In this document: positions 1 through 5,943 of the stretch, one piece after another
Numbering within the stretch: the first letter of the stretch is position 1
Layout: every line of letters starts with the position of its first letter
From: Paracoccaceae bacterium
Lineage (GTDB): Bacteria > Pseudomonadota > Alphaproteobacteria > Rhodobacterales > Rhodobacteraceae
Assembly (NCBI GenBank): GCA_023260935.1
Contig: JALQTL010000092.1
Coordinates: forward strand, 1-7,332
DNA length: 7,332 nucleotides
Direction of reading: 5' to 3'
The notes under the pieces: generated by a model
What the model was told of the DNA's origin: nothing
The model's database searches: none
What the model saw: the letters and a program-made list of their open reading frames with translations, nothing else
Made by a program: the position numbers and the translations under genes

Positions 1-131
1 ACATTGCCCGCCACGGCGGTAATGCCCAGCACCTCTACATCCTCGGGGCTGGCAAGGGCCAGAAGGATGGCAACGGCATCGTCCTGGCCGGGGTCGGTAT
101 CGATGATGATCTTGCGGGGATGTCTGGTCAT
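1..131 (-). CDS. Nucleoside hydrolase (inosine-uridine family), N-terminal part
   Basis: The 43 complete codons visible begin MTRHPRKIIIDTDPGQDDAV and end LGITAVAGN. DTDPGxDDA at residues 11-19 is the signature of the IunH/RihA family; its aspartates hold the catalytic calcium ion. The AGN near residue 43 is the second conserved block. Family members cleave the N-glycosidic bond of nucleosides, giving base and ribose in purine and pyrimidine salvage. The ATG at 131 is supported by a strong GGAGG ribosome binding site (CCTCC at 137-141 on the plus strand) five bases upstream. There is no signal peptide, so a cytoplasmic enzyme is expected. The gene leaves the window on the left and most of the protein (families are about 310 residues) is not visible, so substrate preference cannot be judged. 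It is transcribed away from the BNR remnant to its right. Confidence 0.9.
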   Translation of the reverse strand, partial: MTRHPRKIIIDTDPGQDDAVAILLALASPEDVEVLGITAVAGN

Positions 132-329
132 GCTGGCCTCCGGTTGCGTCGCAGGGAAGCGCGGGGGCGCCGATTTGTCCAGACGGTAAAAACATTTCGC
201 GGCGCTTGCCGGCTTGCCCGTGCCAGTCTGGCCCCGGGCCGAAGACTGGCAGCAGGGCGCTGCGGGGCGACGCTTCACAGCATCCTTGCCGATGGCAGGG
301 GTGGACTCTGGCTCGGCATCGCGGCGGCG

Positions 330-545
330 GGGCAAGATGGCTGGGCCGCAACGCGTGAAGGTCTGCCGCAAAGCGCCTGTTTCTTCACGGTTTTGCGGCA
401 AACCATGCCCGTAGACCCGGAAACCCCGGCGGGCGCCTGTTTCGGCACCAATTCCGGCTCTGTCTTTGCCAGCACGGACGAATGCGAAAGCTGGGTCGAA
501 GCCGCGCGCCACCTGCCTACGGTGCTGACGGTCAAGGGGATGTGA
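330..545 (+). pseudogene. C-terminal remnant of a BNR-repeat (sialidase-like) protein
   Basis: The reading frame ending in TGA at 543-545 carries about 70 residues that look like the tail of the BNR/Asp-box 'glycosyl hydrolase' family: a DGW...REGLPQ repeat start, then VLRQTMPVD, GTNSGSVFAST, and the closing block ESWVEAARHLPTVLTV. In intact relatives this is the last beta-propeller blade of a protein of roughly 350 residues. Upstream of about 330 the frame stays open to 120 but the residues (arginine/alanine-rich) no longer resemble the family, and the nucleoside hydrolase start lies only about 200 bases away, so the N-terminal three quarters are missing. No convincing ribosome binding site and start precede the homologous part. 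I infer a deletion remnant, not a working gene. The function of the intact family is poorly defined. A short real gene is possible but less likely. Confidence 0.6.
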
Positions 546-551
546 ACGGCA

Positions 552-579
552 AAAGCCCCGGGATTGCGCCCGAGGCTTT
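552..579 (-). terminator. Stem-loop terminator, probably bidirectional
   Basis: Arms AAAGCCCCGGG (552-562) and CCCGAGGCTTT (569-579) pair over 11 positions with one mismatch, around the six-base loop ATTGCG. It lies 19 bases beyond the stop codon of the Fe-binding gene (599 on the minus strand) and 6 bases beyond the stop of the BNR remnant on the plus strand. Read on the minus strand the stem ends in TTTT; on the plus strand it is followed by the T-rich GATTTTCATTT. The A-stem-T layout suits a terminator shared by two converging transcripts. Confidence 0.75.
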
Positions 580-598
580 GATTTTCATTTCCAATGGA

Positions 599-1606
599 TT
601 AGCCGTCAAAGTTCACTTCTTCAATCAACTTCAGCGCGGTCGGGCGCAGGGCGGCGATTTCGGTCAGGGGCTTCGAGTCGGGGGTGAACTCACCCCAGCT
701 TGCCACCAGCGCCGATTTCGCAACGCCCGGCTTCACCGGGAATTCGTTGTTGGTTTCGGCATAGATGCGCTGCGCCTCGTCGCTGGAAAGCCATTCCATG
801 AACTTCAGTGCGTTTTCCTTGTTCGGCGCGGCCTTGGTCATCGCCACGCCCGAGATGTTCAGATGCGCGCCATCCCCTTCAAAGGTCGGGAAGACGATCC
901 GCACGGATTCGGCCGCTTCCTTCTGATCGGGGTCGGCCAGCATCTGCCCGATGTAATAGGTATTGCCGATGCCGATATCGCACTGCCCGGCAAAGATCGC
1001 CTTCACCTGATCGCGGTCGCCCCCTTCGGGTTTGCGCGCCAGATTTGCCTTCACCCCTTCCAGCCAGGTTTTCGTGGCTTCCTCGCCGTGGTGGGCGATC
1101 ATCGCGGCCACCAGGGCCACGTTGTAATCGTTCAGCCCCGACCGGATGCAGATGCGGCCCTGCCACTTCGGATCGGCCAGATCCTCATAGGTCGTGACCT
1201 CGCCCGTCGCCACACGGTCCTTGCTGGCATAAACGATGCGGGCGCGGGTGGTCAGCCCGAACCACTGGTCGCCGGTATCGCGCATGGTGGGGGGGATATT
1301 CGCCTCCAGCACATCCGATTGCACCGCTTGCGTCACACCGGCATCCACGATCTGCTGCAAGCGGGCGATATCCACCGTCAGCACCAGATCGGCGGGGCTG
1401 CGGTCGCCTTCGGCCACCAGCCGTTCGGCCATGCCCTTGTCCACAAAGGCGATGTTCACGGCAATGCCGGTTTCGGCGGTAAAGGCATCCACCAGCGGCT
1501 GCACCAGTTCGGGCTGGCGGTGCGAATAGACGTTGATCTCATCGGCAAGGGCGGGCAGGGCCACCGAGGTGAGCGAGAGGGCAAGAAGGCTGAAACGGAG
1601 GCGCAT
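599..1606 (-). CDS. fbpA: Fe(3+) ABC transporter periplasmic binding protein (FbpA/FutA family)
   Basis: A 335-residue secreted protein. Residues 1-21 are a signal peptide ending ALPALA, followed by mature DEINVYSHRQPELVQPL. That opening, QWFGLTTRARIVYASKDRV (114-132) and the tyrosine pair in GIGNTYYIG (212-220) identify the FbpA/FutA ferric-iron-binding family. Y217 and Y218 match the paired iron ligands; Y27 or H29 and Y126 are candidates for the others. C153 and C209 could form a disulfide in the periplasm. The protein would capture Fe(3+) and hand it to an inner-membrane permease and ATPase, but neither is adjacent: mazG is upstream and the BNR remnant downstream. The ATG at 1606 has an AAAGGA ribosome binding site seven bases upstream. 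A candidate promoter lies between this gene and mazG, so it is probably a separate transcript. The iron assignment rests on the family motifs; the symbol is by family and could equally be futA or afuA. Confidence 0.9.
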   Translation of the reverse strand: MRLRFSLLALSLTSVALPALADEINVYSHRQPELVQPLVDAFTAETGIAVNIAFVDKGMAERLVAEGDRSPADLVLTVDIARLQQIVDAGVTQAVQSDVLEANIPPTMRDTGDQWFGLTTRARIVYASKDRVATGEVTTYEDLADPKWQGRICIRSGLNDYNVALVAAMIAHHGEEATKTWLEGVKANLARKPEGGDRDQVKAIFAGQCDIGIGNTYYIGQMLADPDQKEAAESVRIVFPTFEGDGAHLNISGVAMTKAAPNKENALKFMEWLSSDEAQRIYAETNNEFPVKPGVAKSALVASWGEFTPDSKPLTEIAALRPTALKLIEEVNFDG

Positions 1607-1638
1607 GTCTGAGTCCTTTGGTCGGAATTTATGCCGCC

Positions 1639-1673
1639 CTTAAAGCTGACAATTTTACTCGGGTCAATACCCG
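1639..1673 (-). promoter_or_regulatory. Candidate promoter and overlapping palindrome before the Fe-binding gene
   Basis: On the minus strand TTGACC (1662-1667) and TTTAAG (1639-1644) are 17 bases apart, a fair sigma70-type -35/-10 pair, about 30 bases before the gene's ATG. A perfect inverted repeat, CGGGT-CAAT-ACCCG (1660-1673), covers the -35 box, and a TGAC (1647-1650)/GTCA (1663-1666) pair spans the spacer. Either could be an operator for an iron-responsive repressor, but I cannot match them to a named box. The inverted repeat could also be a weak stop signal for mazG, though no T-run follows. Confidence 0.4.
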
Positions 1674-1687
1674 ACAGAAGAACTTGG

Positions 1688-2551
1688 TTATTTCGCCGCA
1701 GCTTTCTTCCCCCCAGATTTCTCTTCGGCCTTGGCGCGGTTCCACAGGGCGTCCATTTCGGCCAGATCGGATTGCGCCGGCGTCTTCCCGGCCTCGGCCA
1801 GCCAATCCTCGATCCTTTGGAAGCGTCGGGTGAATTTGGCATTCGCGGCGCGAAGGGCGGCTTCGGGGTCCACCTTCAGGTGCCGTGCCAGATTTGCCAT
1901 GACAAACATCAGATCACCGAATTCCTCGGCCACCTCGGCCTCGGTCAGACGGTCCCGCGCCTCGACCAGTTCGGCCGCCTCCTCGGCGATCTTGGCCACC
2001 ACCTCATCGGTCGAGGGCCAGTCAAAACCCACCCGCGCGGCGCGTTTTTGCAACTTCACCGCCCGCGTCAGCGCCGGAAGGCCCAACGCCACCCCGTCCA
2101 GCACCCGGGCCGGGCCCCGCTCGGCGGCCTTTCTCGCCTCCCAGTCGGCGGTCTGCTGATCGGCCGTCTTGTCGCGCGATTCGCTGCCAAAGACATGCGG
2201 GTGGCGGTCCACCATCTTGTCGCTGATCGCGCCGATCACATCGGCCAGATCGAACAGCCCGGCCTCTTGCGCCATCTGCGCGTGATAGACCGACTGGAAC
2301 AGCAGATCCCCCAGTTCCCCCCGCAATTCGCCCCATGCCTTGCGTTCGATGGCATCGGCCACCTCATAGGCCTCCTCGATCGTATAGGGCGCGATGCTGG
2401 CGAAATCCTGCTCCAGATCCCAGGGGCAGCCGGTTTCAGGGTCGCGCAGGCGGGCCATGATCTGTTCCAGACGCTCCATCCGCGCGCCGGTGCTGCGGGC
2501 ATCTGCATCGCCCGTGTCGCGGTCGGGCTGGGCGGGGGCAAAGGGGGGCAT
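1688..2551 (-). CDS. mazG: MazG nucleoside triphosphate pyrophosphohydrolase
   Basis: A 287-residue cytoplasmic enzyme with the two tandem MazG domains. The first (about 25-145) has GCPWDLEQDFASIAPYTIEE, with E59, E60 and E63 followed by GELGD (E79, D82). The second (about 160-275) has E190, E191 and E194 followed by EEFGD (E210, D213). These EExxE...ExxD sets bind magnesium; in E. coli MazG the C-terminal set carries the catalysis. The enzyme hydrolyses NTPs to NMP and pyrophosphate, cleaning the nucleotide pool. I chose the ATG at 2551, preceded by AGGA seven bases upstream; this adds about 23 residues (proline/alanine/aspartate-rich) before the usual MERLEQIMARL start. An internal ATG at 2482 would give 264 residues, closer to the E. 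coli length of 263, but has no good ribosome binding site. The tail (AKAEEKSGGKKAAAK) is lysine-rich and likely disordered. It is divergent from the amidohydrolase. Confidence 0.95.
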   Translation of the reverse strand: MPPFAPAQPDRDTGDADARSTGARMERLEQIMARLRDPETGCPWDLEQDFASIAPYTIEEAYEVADAIERKAWGELRGELGDLLFQSVYHAQMAQEAGLFDLADVIGAISDKMVDRHPHVFGSESRDKTADQQTADWEARKAAERGPARVLDGVALGLPALTRAVKLQKRAARVGFDWPSTDEVVAKIAEEAAELVEARDRLTEAEVAEEFGDLMFVMANLARHLKVDPEAALRAANAKFTRRFQRIEDWLAEAGKTPAQSDLAEMDALWNRAKAEEKSGGKKAAAK

Positions 2552-2600
2552 GGGCGCATCCTGTTGTGGTTTTCGCGCAAAGCTTAGACGCGCCGCCCGT

Positions 2601-2616
2601 CCGGGGCCATCCCCGG
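2601..2616. repeat. GC-rich hairpin in the mazG/amidohydrolase divergent region
   Basis: CCGGGG (2601-2606) and CCCCGG (2611-2616) form a perfect six-base-pair stem with a CCAT loop, 50 bases before the mazG ATG. It may be a transcript structure or a protein site; no recognisable motif is attached. I found no convincing -10 box for mazG in this 193-base region. Confidence 0.3.
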
Positions 2617-2695
2617 CGGATTCCCGATGCCTGCCGCCTGCCGGGCAAAGGACGCTCTGGCCTTCGCCGGGCGGGGGGGCTATCCCTTGGCAAAG

Positions 2696-2717
2696 CCCGG
2701 GGTTTCCCCGGGGCCCC
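2696..2717 (+). promoter_or_regulatory. GC hairpin in the leader of the M20 amidohydrolase gene
   Basis: CCCGGGG (2696-2702), loop TTT, CCCCGGG (2706-2712) make a perfect seven-base-pair stem. The four runs GGGG, CCCC, GGGG, CCCC (2699-2717) also allow a competing CCCC/GGGG pairing further right. A TTGGCA (2687-2692), five of six matches to a -35 box, lies just before it, but no matching -10 box is visible. The stem sits 33-49 bases before the start codon, with the ribosome binding site left free. It could affect transcription or mRNA stability, or simply reflect high GC. Confidence 0.3.
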
Positions 2718-2744
2718 GACAGTTTCAAGCGTGAAGGAAAGCCG

Positions 2745-3908
2745 ATGCCCGTCCTGAACCGAATAGCGGCTTATGCCGAGGATATGAAGACATGGCGCCG
2801 GCACCTTCATGCCCATCCGGAGCTGGAGTTCGACTGCCACCAGACCGCGGCCTTCATCGTCGAACGGCTGCGTGAATTCGGGGTGGACGAGATTCACGAA
2901 GGCATCGCAAGGACCGGGGTTGTCGCCATCATCAACGGCCGCGCGCCGGGCCCCACCATCGGCATCCGCGCCGATATGGATGCCCTGCCGATTGATGAAC
3001 TGACCGGGGCGCCCTACGCCTCTACCGTGCCGGGGCGGATGCACGCCTGCGGCCATGACGGCCATGTGACCATGGCGCTGGGGGCCGCACGCTATCTGGC
3101 CGAAACACGCAATTTTGCCGGCCGCGTTGCCTTCCTGTTCCAGCCGGCCGAGGAAGAGGGCGGCGGCGGCAATGTGATGGTGCAGGAAGGCGTGATGGAC
3201 CGGTTCGATATCGCGCAGGTCTACGGCATCCACAACGCCCCGAACATTCCCCTTGGCCATTTCCAGACCACGCCGGGGCCGCTGATGGCTTCGGTCGATA
3301 CGGCATGGGTCACGGTCACGGGCAAGGGCGGGCACGGGGCCACGCCACATGATTGTGTTGACCCGGTGGTGGCCGTGGTGGGCATGGTGGGGGCAATCCA
3401 GACGATCATCCCCCGCAATGTCTATGCCATGGACGAGGCGGTGATCTCTGTCACCCAGATCCACGCCGGCACCGCCTCGAACATCATTCCCGAAGTGGCC
3501 ACCTTCTGCGCCACGATCCGGTCCTTCCGCCCCGAGGTGCGCGATCTGTTGCGCCGCCGGGTGCATGAGATCGTCGAAGGCCATGCCGCCGCTTATGGCG
3601 TGACGGCCGACATCAACTATGATTGGGGGTATCCCGCCACCGTGAACCACCCGGCCAATGCCGATTTCGCCGCCGATGTGGCGGTCGAGGTGGCAGGTGA
3701 GGCCGCCGTCGATGCCCGCGCCGGGCGCGAGATGGGGTCCGAAGATTTCTCCTACATGCTCGAAGCCCGGCCGGGCGCCTATCTCTTCCTTGGCACCGGG
3801 CCGGGGGCGGGACTGCATCATCCGGCCTTTGATTTCAATGACGAGGCGGCGCCGATCGGGGCCAGCTTCTTTGCCCGTCTGGTGGAACGCGCCCAACCCC
3901 TTCCTTGA
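2745..3908 (+). CDS. M20 family metallo-amidohydrolase (aminoacylase / hippurate-hydrolase type)
   Basis: A 387-residue cytoplasmic enzyme of peptidase family M20, subfamily D. Visible landmarks are HLHAHPELEFD (20-30), IRADMDALPI (74-83, with D78), MHACGHDGH (99-107; C102 and H104 as metal ligands), FQPAEEEGGGG (132-142; E136/E137 as catalytic base and ligand), GIHN (H163), the dimerisation-domain GKGGHGATPH (193-202) and the final ligand block LHHPAFDFND (357-366). Family members use one or two divalent metals to hydrolyse N-acyl amino acids (hippurate, N-acetyl amino acids, sometimes indole-acetyl conjugates) to the acid and amino acid. All metal and catalytic positions are intact, so it should be active; the substrate cannot be read from sequence. 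The ATG at 2745 has GAAGGA six bases upstream; the frame stays open further left, but that part does not resemble the family. It appears to stand alone, divergent from mazG. Confidence 0.93.
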   Translation: MPVLNRIAAYAEDMKTWRRHLHAHPELEFDCHQTAAFIVERLREFGVDEIHEGIARTGVVAIINGRAPGPTIGIRADMDALPIDELTGAPYASTVPGRMHACGHDGHVTMALGAARYLAETRNFAGRVAFLFQPAEEEGGGGNVMVQEGVMDRFDIAQVYGIHNAPNIPLGHFQTTPGPLMASVDTAWVTVTGKGGHGATPHDCVDPVVAVVGMVGAIQTIIPRNVYAMDEAVISVTQIHAGTASNIIPEVATFCATIRSFRPEVRDLLRRRVHEIVEGHAAAYGVTADINYDWGYPATVNHPANADFAADVAVEVAGEAAVDARAGREMGSEDFSYMLEARPGAYLFLGTGPGAGLHHPAFDFNDEAAPIGASFFARLVERAQPLP

Positions 3909-3938
3909 TCTGCCCCTTTCCTGATTCGGCCTGCTTCT

Positions 3939-3975
3939 GGCCGCATCGCGGGGGCAGGGCCGCATCGTGGGGGGC
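3939..3975. repeat. Two-copy 19-base tandem repeat
   Basis: GGCCGCATCGCGGGGGC at 3939-3955 is repeated as GGCCGCATCGTGGGGGGC at 3958-3975, with a 19-base period and one substitution plus one extra G. It lies about 30 bases after the amidohydrolase stop codon. Such near-identical copies suggest a recent local duplication in noncoding DNA; no function is visible. Confidence 0.55.
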
Positions 3976-3992
3976 GTCAACCTTTGCCCCCC
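3969..3992 (+). terminator. GC stem-loop downstream of the amidohydrolase gene
   Basis: GGGGGGC (3969-3975) and GCCCCCC (3986-3992) form a perfect seven-base-pair stem around a ten-base loop, about 60 bases past the stop codon. No T-run follows (next bases are CATATCTGGGG), so it would be an unusual intrinsic terminator. A second small hairpin, TGGGG-TAGC-CCCCA (3999-4012), follows at once. They may act together as a 3'-end or mRNA-stabilising structure. Confidence 0.4.
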
Positions 3993-4031
3993 CATATCTG
4001 GGGTAGCCCCCACCTATAGCTGTGGCCAGAA

Positions 4032-4041
4032 TTTGATCAAA
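4032..4041. promoter_or_regulatory. Perfect palindrome TTTGATCAAA before the aminotransferase gene
   Basis: TTTGATCAAA is a ten-base perfect palindrome 40 bases before the aminotransferase start, in the only AT-rich patch of this intergenic region. This is where a promoter would be expected; a weak -10-like TAGACT follows at 4046-4051, without a convincing -35. It could be an operator for the gene's regulator. It is not an FNR site, which needs a four-base gap (TTGAT-N4-ATCAA). Confidence 0.35.
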
Positions 4042-4081
4042 CTGCTAGACTGCCGGCACTCGCAACCAACCGGAGAGCCGT

Positions 4082-5488
4082 ATGAAAAGCGCCCTTGCCC
4101 CGAAAATCAGCACGCCCGAAGACATCTGGCAGATGGACAGACGGCACATTCTGCACCCTTGGACGCAGTTCGGCAGTTTCGAACGCGACGGGTCGCTGGT
4201 CTTCGAACGGGGAGAGGGCTGTTGGCTCTGGGATACGGCGGGGCGCAAGTATTTTGATGCCGTGGGTGGCATGTGGTGCACCAACATCGGCCTTGGCCGG
4301 GCCGAAATGGCCGAAGCGATTGCCGATCAGGCCGTGAAGCTGGCTTTTTCCAACACCTTTGTCGATGCCTCCAACGTGCCCTCGGCCCTGCTTGCGGCGC
4401 GTCTCGCCGCCCTTGCGCCGGGCGATCTGAACCGGGTGCATTTCACCACCTGCGGGTCAACGGCCGTGGATAGCGCATGGCGCATGGTCCAGTTCTACCA
4501 ACGTGCCAAAGGCCACCCCGACAAGACCGAAATCATCGCCCGGAACATGAGCTATCATGGCTCCACCTATATCGGGCAATCGCTGGGCAAGCGCCCGGGC
4601 GACCGGGTGCCGGGGTTCCTGTATAAGGAGGCGGGCATCCACCACCTGACCGCCCCCAACCCCTACCGCGCGCCGGACGGCATGGACGAAGCGGCCTTCT
4701 GCGATTTTCTGGTGGCGGAATTCACCGCCAAGCTGGCCGAACTGACGCCCGACCGCGTGGGCGCCTTCATCGCGGAACCGATTCAGGCCTCGGGCGGGGT
4801 GATCGTGCCGCCAAAGGACTATCTGCGCCGGATCTGGCAGATCTGCCAGCAGCATGACATCCTTTTCATCGCCGATGAGGTGGTCACCGCCTTCGGCCGC
4901 CTTGGCCACTGGTTCGCGTCCCAAGCGGAATTTGGCGTGACGCCCGATATCATCACCTGCGCCAAGGGCCTGACCTCGGGCTATCTGCCCTTGGGCGCGG
5001 TGATCTTTTCAGACCGTATCTGGGAAGCGATGGCCTCTGACGGTGACCGCTGGTTCACCAGCGGTTTCACCTATTCCGGCCATCCCGTTTCTTGCGCCGC
5101 GGCCCTGAAGAACCTTGAGATCATCGAACGCGAAGGCCTGCTGGATCAGGCCGCGCGGGTGGGTGATTATTTCCTTGACCGCCTTGGCGCGCTGGAAGAC
5201 CTGCCCCTGATCGGTCAGGTGCGCGGACGGCGGCTGATGGTCTGCGTGGAAAGCGTGGCCAGCAAGACCACCAAAGACCCCCTCCCGGACGAGGCGAACG
5301 AGGCCAAGCGCATCTCTGACGCGGCCGAGGCGATGGGCCTGATGGTCCGCCCCATGGGCCATCTGAACGTGATGTCCCCGCCGCTGGTGATGACCGAAAC
5401 CGATGCCGATTTCGTGGTGGAAACCCTTGCCGCCGCCATCGGGCAGGTCACCGACCAGCTGACCCGCGAAGGCTGGCGGCTGGGCTGA
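4082..5488 (+). CDS. Class III PLP-dependent aminotransferase (omega-amino acid/amine:pyruvate type)
   Basis: A 468-residue fold-type I aminotransferase. Landmarks: HPWTQF (25-30) and GMWCTNIG (63-70) at the substrate entrance; the phosphate-binding loop CGSTAVD (124-130); SYHGST (157-162); AEPIQASGGV (231-240, E232); FIADEVVTAFGR (262-273, D265 pairing the PLP ring nitrogen); the Schiff-base lysine K295 in CAKGLTSGY; and TYSGHP (330-335). This is the beta-alanine/taurine/diamine:pyruvate transaminase branch, which moves an amino group from an omega-amino acid or amine to pyruvate. The loop has T127 where most omega-transaminases have glutamate (GSEA), a variant I have seen in one subgroup, which could change substrate use. 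All catalytic residues are present. The ATG at 4082 has GGAG six bases upstream. No transporter or dehydrogenase neighbours hint at the substrate, so I do not give a symbol. It ends 83 bases before modE. Confidence 0.9.
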   Translation: MKSALAPKISTPEDIWQMDRRHILHPWTQFGSFERDGSLVFERGEGCWLWDTAGRKYFDAVGGMWCTNIGLGRAEMAEAIADQAVKLAFSNTFVDASNVPSALLAARLAALAPGDLNRVHFTTCGSTAVDSAWRMVQFYQRAKGHPDKTEIIARNMSYHGSTYIGQSLGKRPGDRVPGFLYKEAGIHHLTAPNPYRAPDGMDEAAFCDFLVAEFTAKLAELTPDRVGAFIAEPIQASGGVIVPPKDYLRRIWQICQQHDILFIADEVVTAFGRLGHWFASQAEFGVTPDIITCAKGLTSGYLPLGAVIFSDRIWEAMASDGDRWFTSGFTYSGHPVSCAAALKNLEIIEREGLLDQAARVGDYFLDRLGALEDLPLIGQVRGRRLMVCVESVASKTTKDPLPDEANEAKRISDAAEAMGLMVRPMGHLNVMSPPLVMTETDADFVVETLAAAIGQVTDQLTREGWRLG

Positions 5489-5489
5489 C

Positions 5490-5505
5490 CGGTTGCCGCC
5501 AACCG
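5490..5505 (+). terminator. Small hairpin just after the aminotransferase stop codon
   Basis: CGGTTG (5490-5495), loop CCGC, CAACCG (5500-5505) form a perfect six-base-pair stem starting two bases past the stop codon. It lacks a T-run, so it may be a weak or factor-assisted terminator that separates this gene from modE. Confidence 0.35.
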
Positions 5506-5512
5506 CTGCCCC

Positions 5513-5540
5513 TTGACCTTCGCGGCCTGACCCAGATGAT
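5513..5540 (+). promoter_or_regulatory. Candidate modE promoter
   Basis: TTGACC (5513-5518), a 16-base spacer and GATGAT (5535-5540; four of six matches to TATAAT) could start transcription near 5548, leaving a leader of about 24 bases before the ATG at 5572. This would place the alternative upstream ATG at 5536 inside the promoter, which supports the shorter ModE. Confidence 0.35.
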
Positions 5541-5571
5541 CGGGGAAGCTGGGGTGGTCAGGGGCCGGGTG

Positions 5572-5940
5572 ATGACCGAATTGAAACTGCGCATCCTTTT
5601 TGACGATGCCATGCTGGGCCCCGGAAAGGCGGCCCTGCTGGGGCATATCCGCGATACCGGCTCCATCTCGGCCGCCGGTCGGCAAATGGGGATGAGCTAC
5701 AAGCGCGCCTGGATGCTGGTCGAGGAGATGAACACAGCCTTCCGCGATCCGCTGGTCAGCAGTGCAAGGGGCGGGGCAGGGGGCGGCGGCGCCCATCTGA
5801 CCCCGGCCGGGGAACGGGTGCTGGCGCTTTACGGCGATGTCGTGGCCACCGCGCTTGCCGCCGCCCGCCCCAAGATCACCCTGCTGGAGGCGATGCTGAA
5901 GCCCGGCCCCAGCCCGGGCGATATGTCTGGCGAAAGATAA
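5572..5940 (+). CDS. modE: ModE-type regulator, DNA-binding domain only
   Basis: A 122-residue winged helix-turn-helix protein matching the N-terminal domain of E. coli ModE: LKLRILFDDAMLGPGKAALL (4-23), the helix-turn-helix SISAAGRQMGMSYKRAW (31-47) with EEMN (51-54), and the glycine-rich wing RGGAGGGGAHLTPAG (66-80). E. coli ModE is about 262 residues and has two C-terminal molbindin (Mop/TOBE) domains that bind molybdate; here the protein ends soon after the dimerisation helix (about 84-110), with a clean stop and no molbindin sequence after it, since modA follows within 60 bases. It probably binds the operator at 5965-5988 to control modA and modB. I chose the ATG at 5572, with AGGGG seven bases upstream, over the ATG at 5536, which lacks a ribosome binding site and would add 12 residues unlike the family. 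Confidence 0.88.
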   Translation: MTELKLRILFDDAMLGPGKAALLGHIRDTGSISAAGRQMGMSYKRAWMLVEEMNTAFRDPLVSSARGGAGGGGAHLTPAGERVLALYGDVVATALAAARPKITLLEAMLKPGPSPGDMSGER

Positions 5941-5943
5941 CGC

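Noticed and set aside
364..400. Nine-base perfect inverted repeat TGCCGCAAA/TTTGCGGCA with a 19-base loop
   Set aside because: It lies inside the conserved coding part of the BNR remnant (the LPQ and LRQ codons), has a long loop and no T-run, so it is likely chance.
373..443. Eleven-base direct repeat GCGCCTGTTTC with a 60-base period
   Set aside because: Both copies encode the ACF tripeptide in frame within the remnant; most likely codon coincidence, not a mobile-element target duplication.
482..1612. Open frame of 376 codons on the plus strand over the Fe-binding gene
   Set aside because: It is antisense to an intact secreted protein, crosses the terminator at 552-579, and has no recognisable domain.
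2552..2728. Upstream extension of the mazG frame to an ATG at 2728
   Set aside because: The extra 59 residues do not resemble MazG, and the ATG at 2551 has a well-spaced AGGA.
2436..4013. Long open frame of 525 codons on the minus strand over the amidohydrolase
   Set aside because: It lies antisense to a gene with a full set of M20 motifs, is histidine/arginine/glycine-rich without family resemblance, and is the usual shadow in high-GC DNA.
4032..4041. Reading TTTGATCAAA as an FNR/FnrL site
   Set aside because: The FNR site TTGAT-N4-ATCAA needs four bases between the halves; here they overlap.
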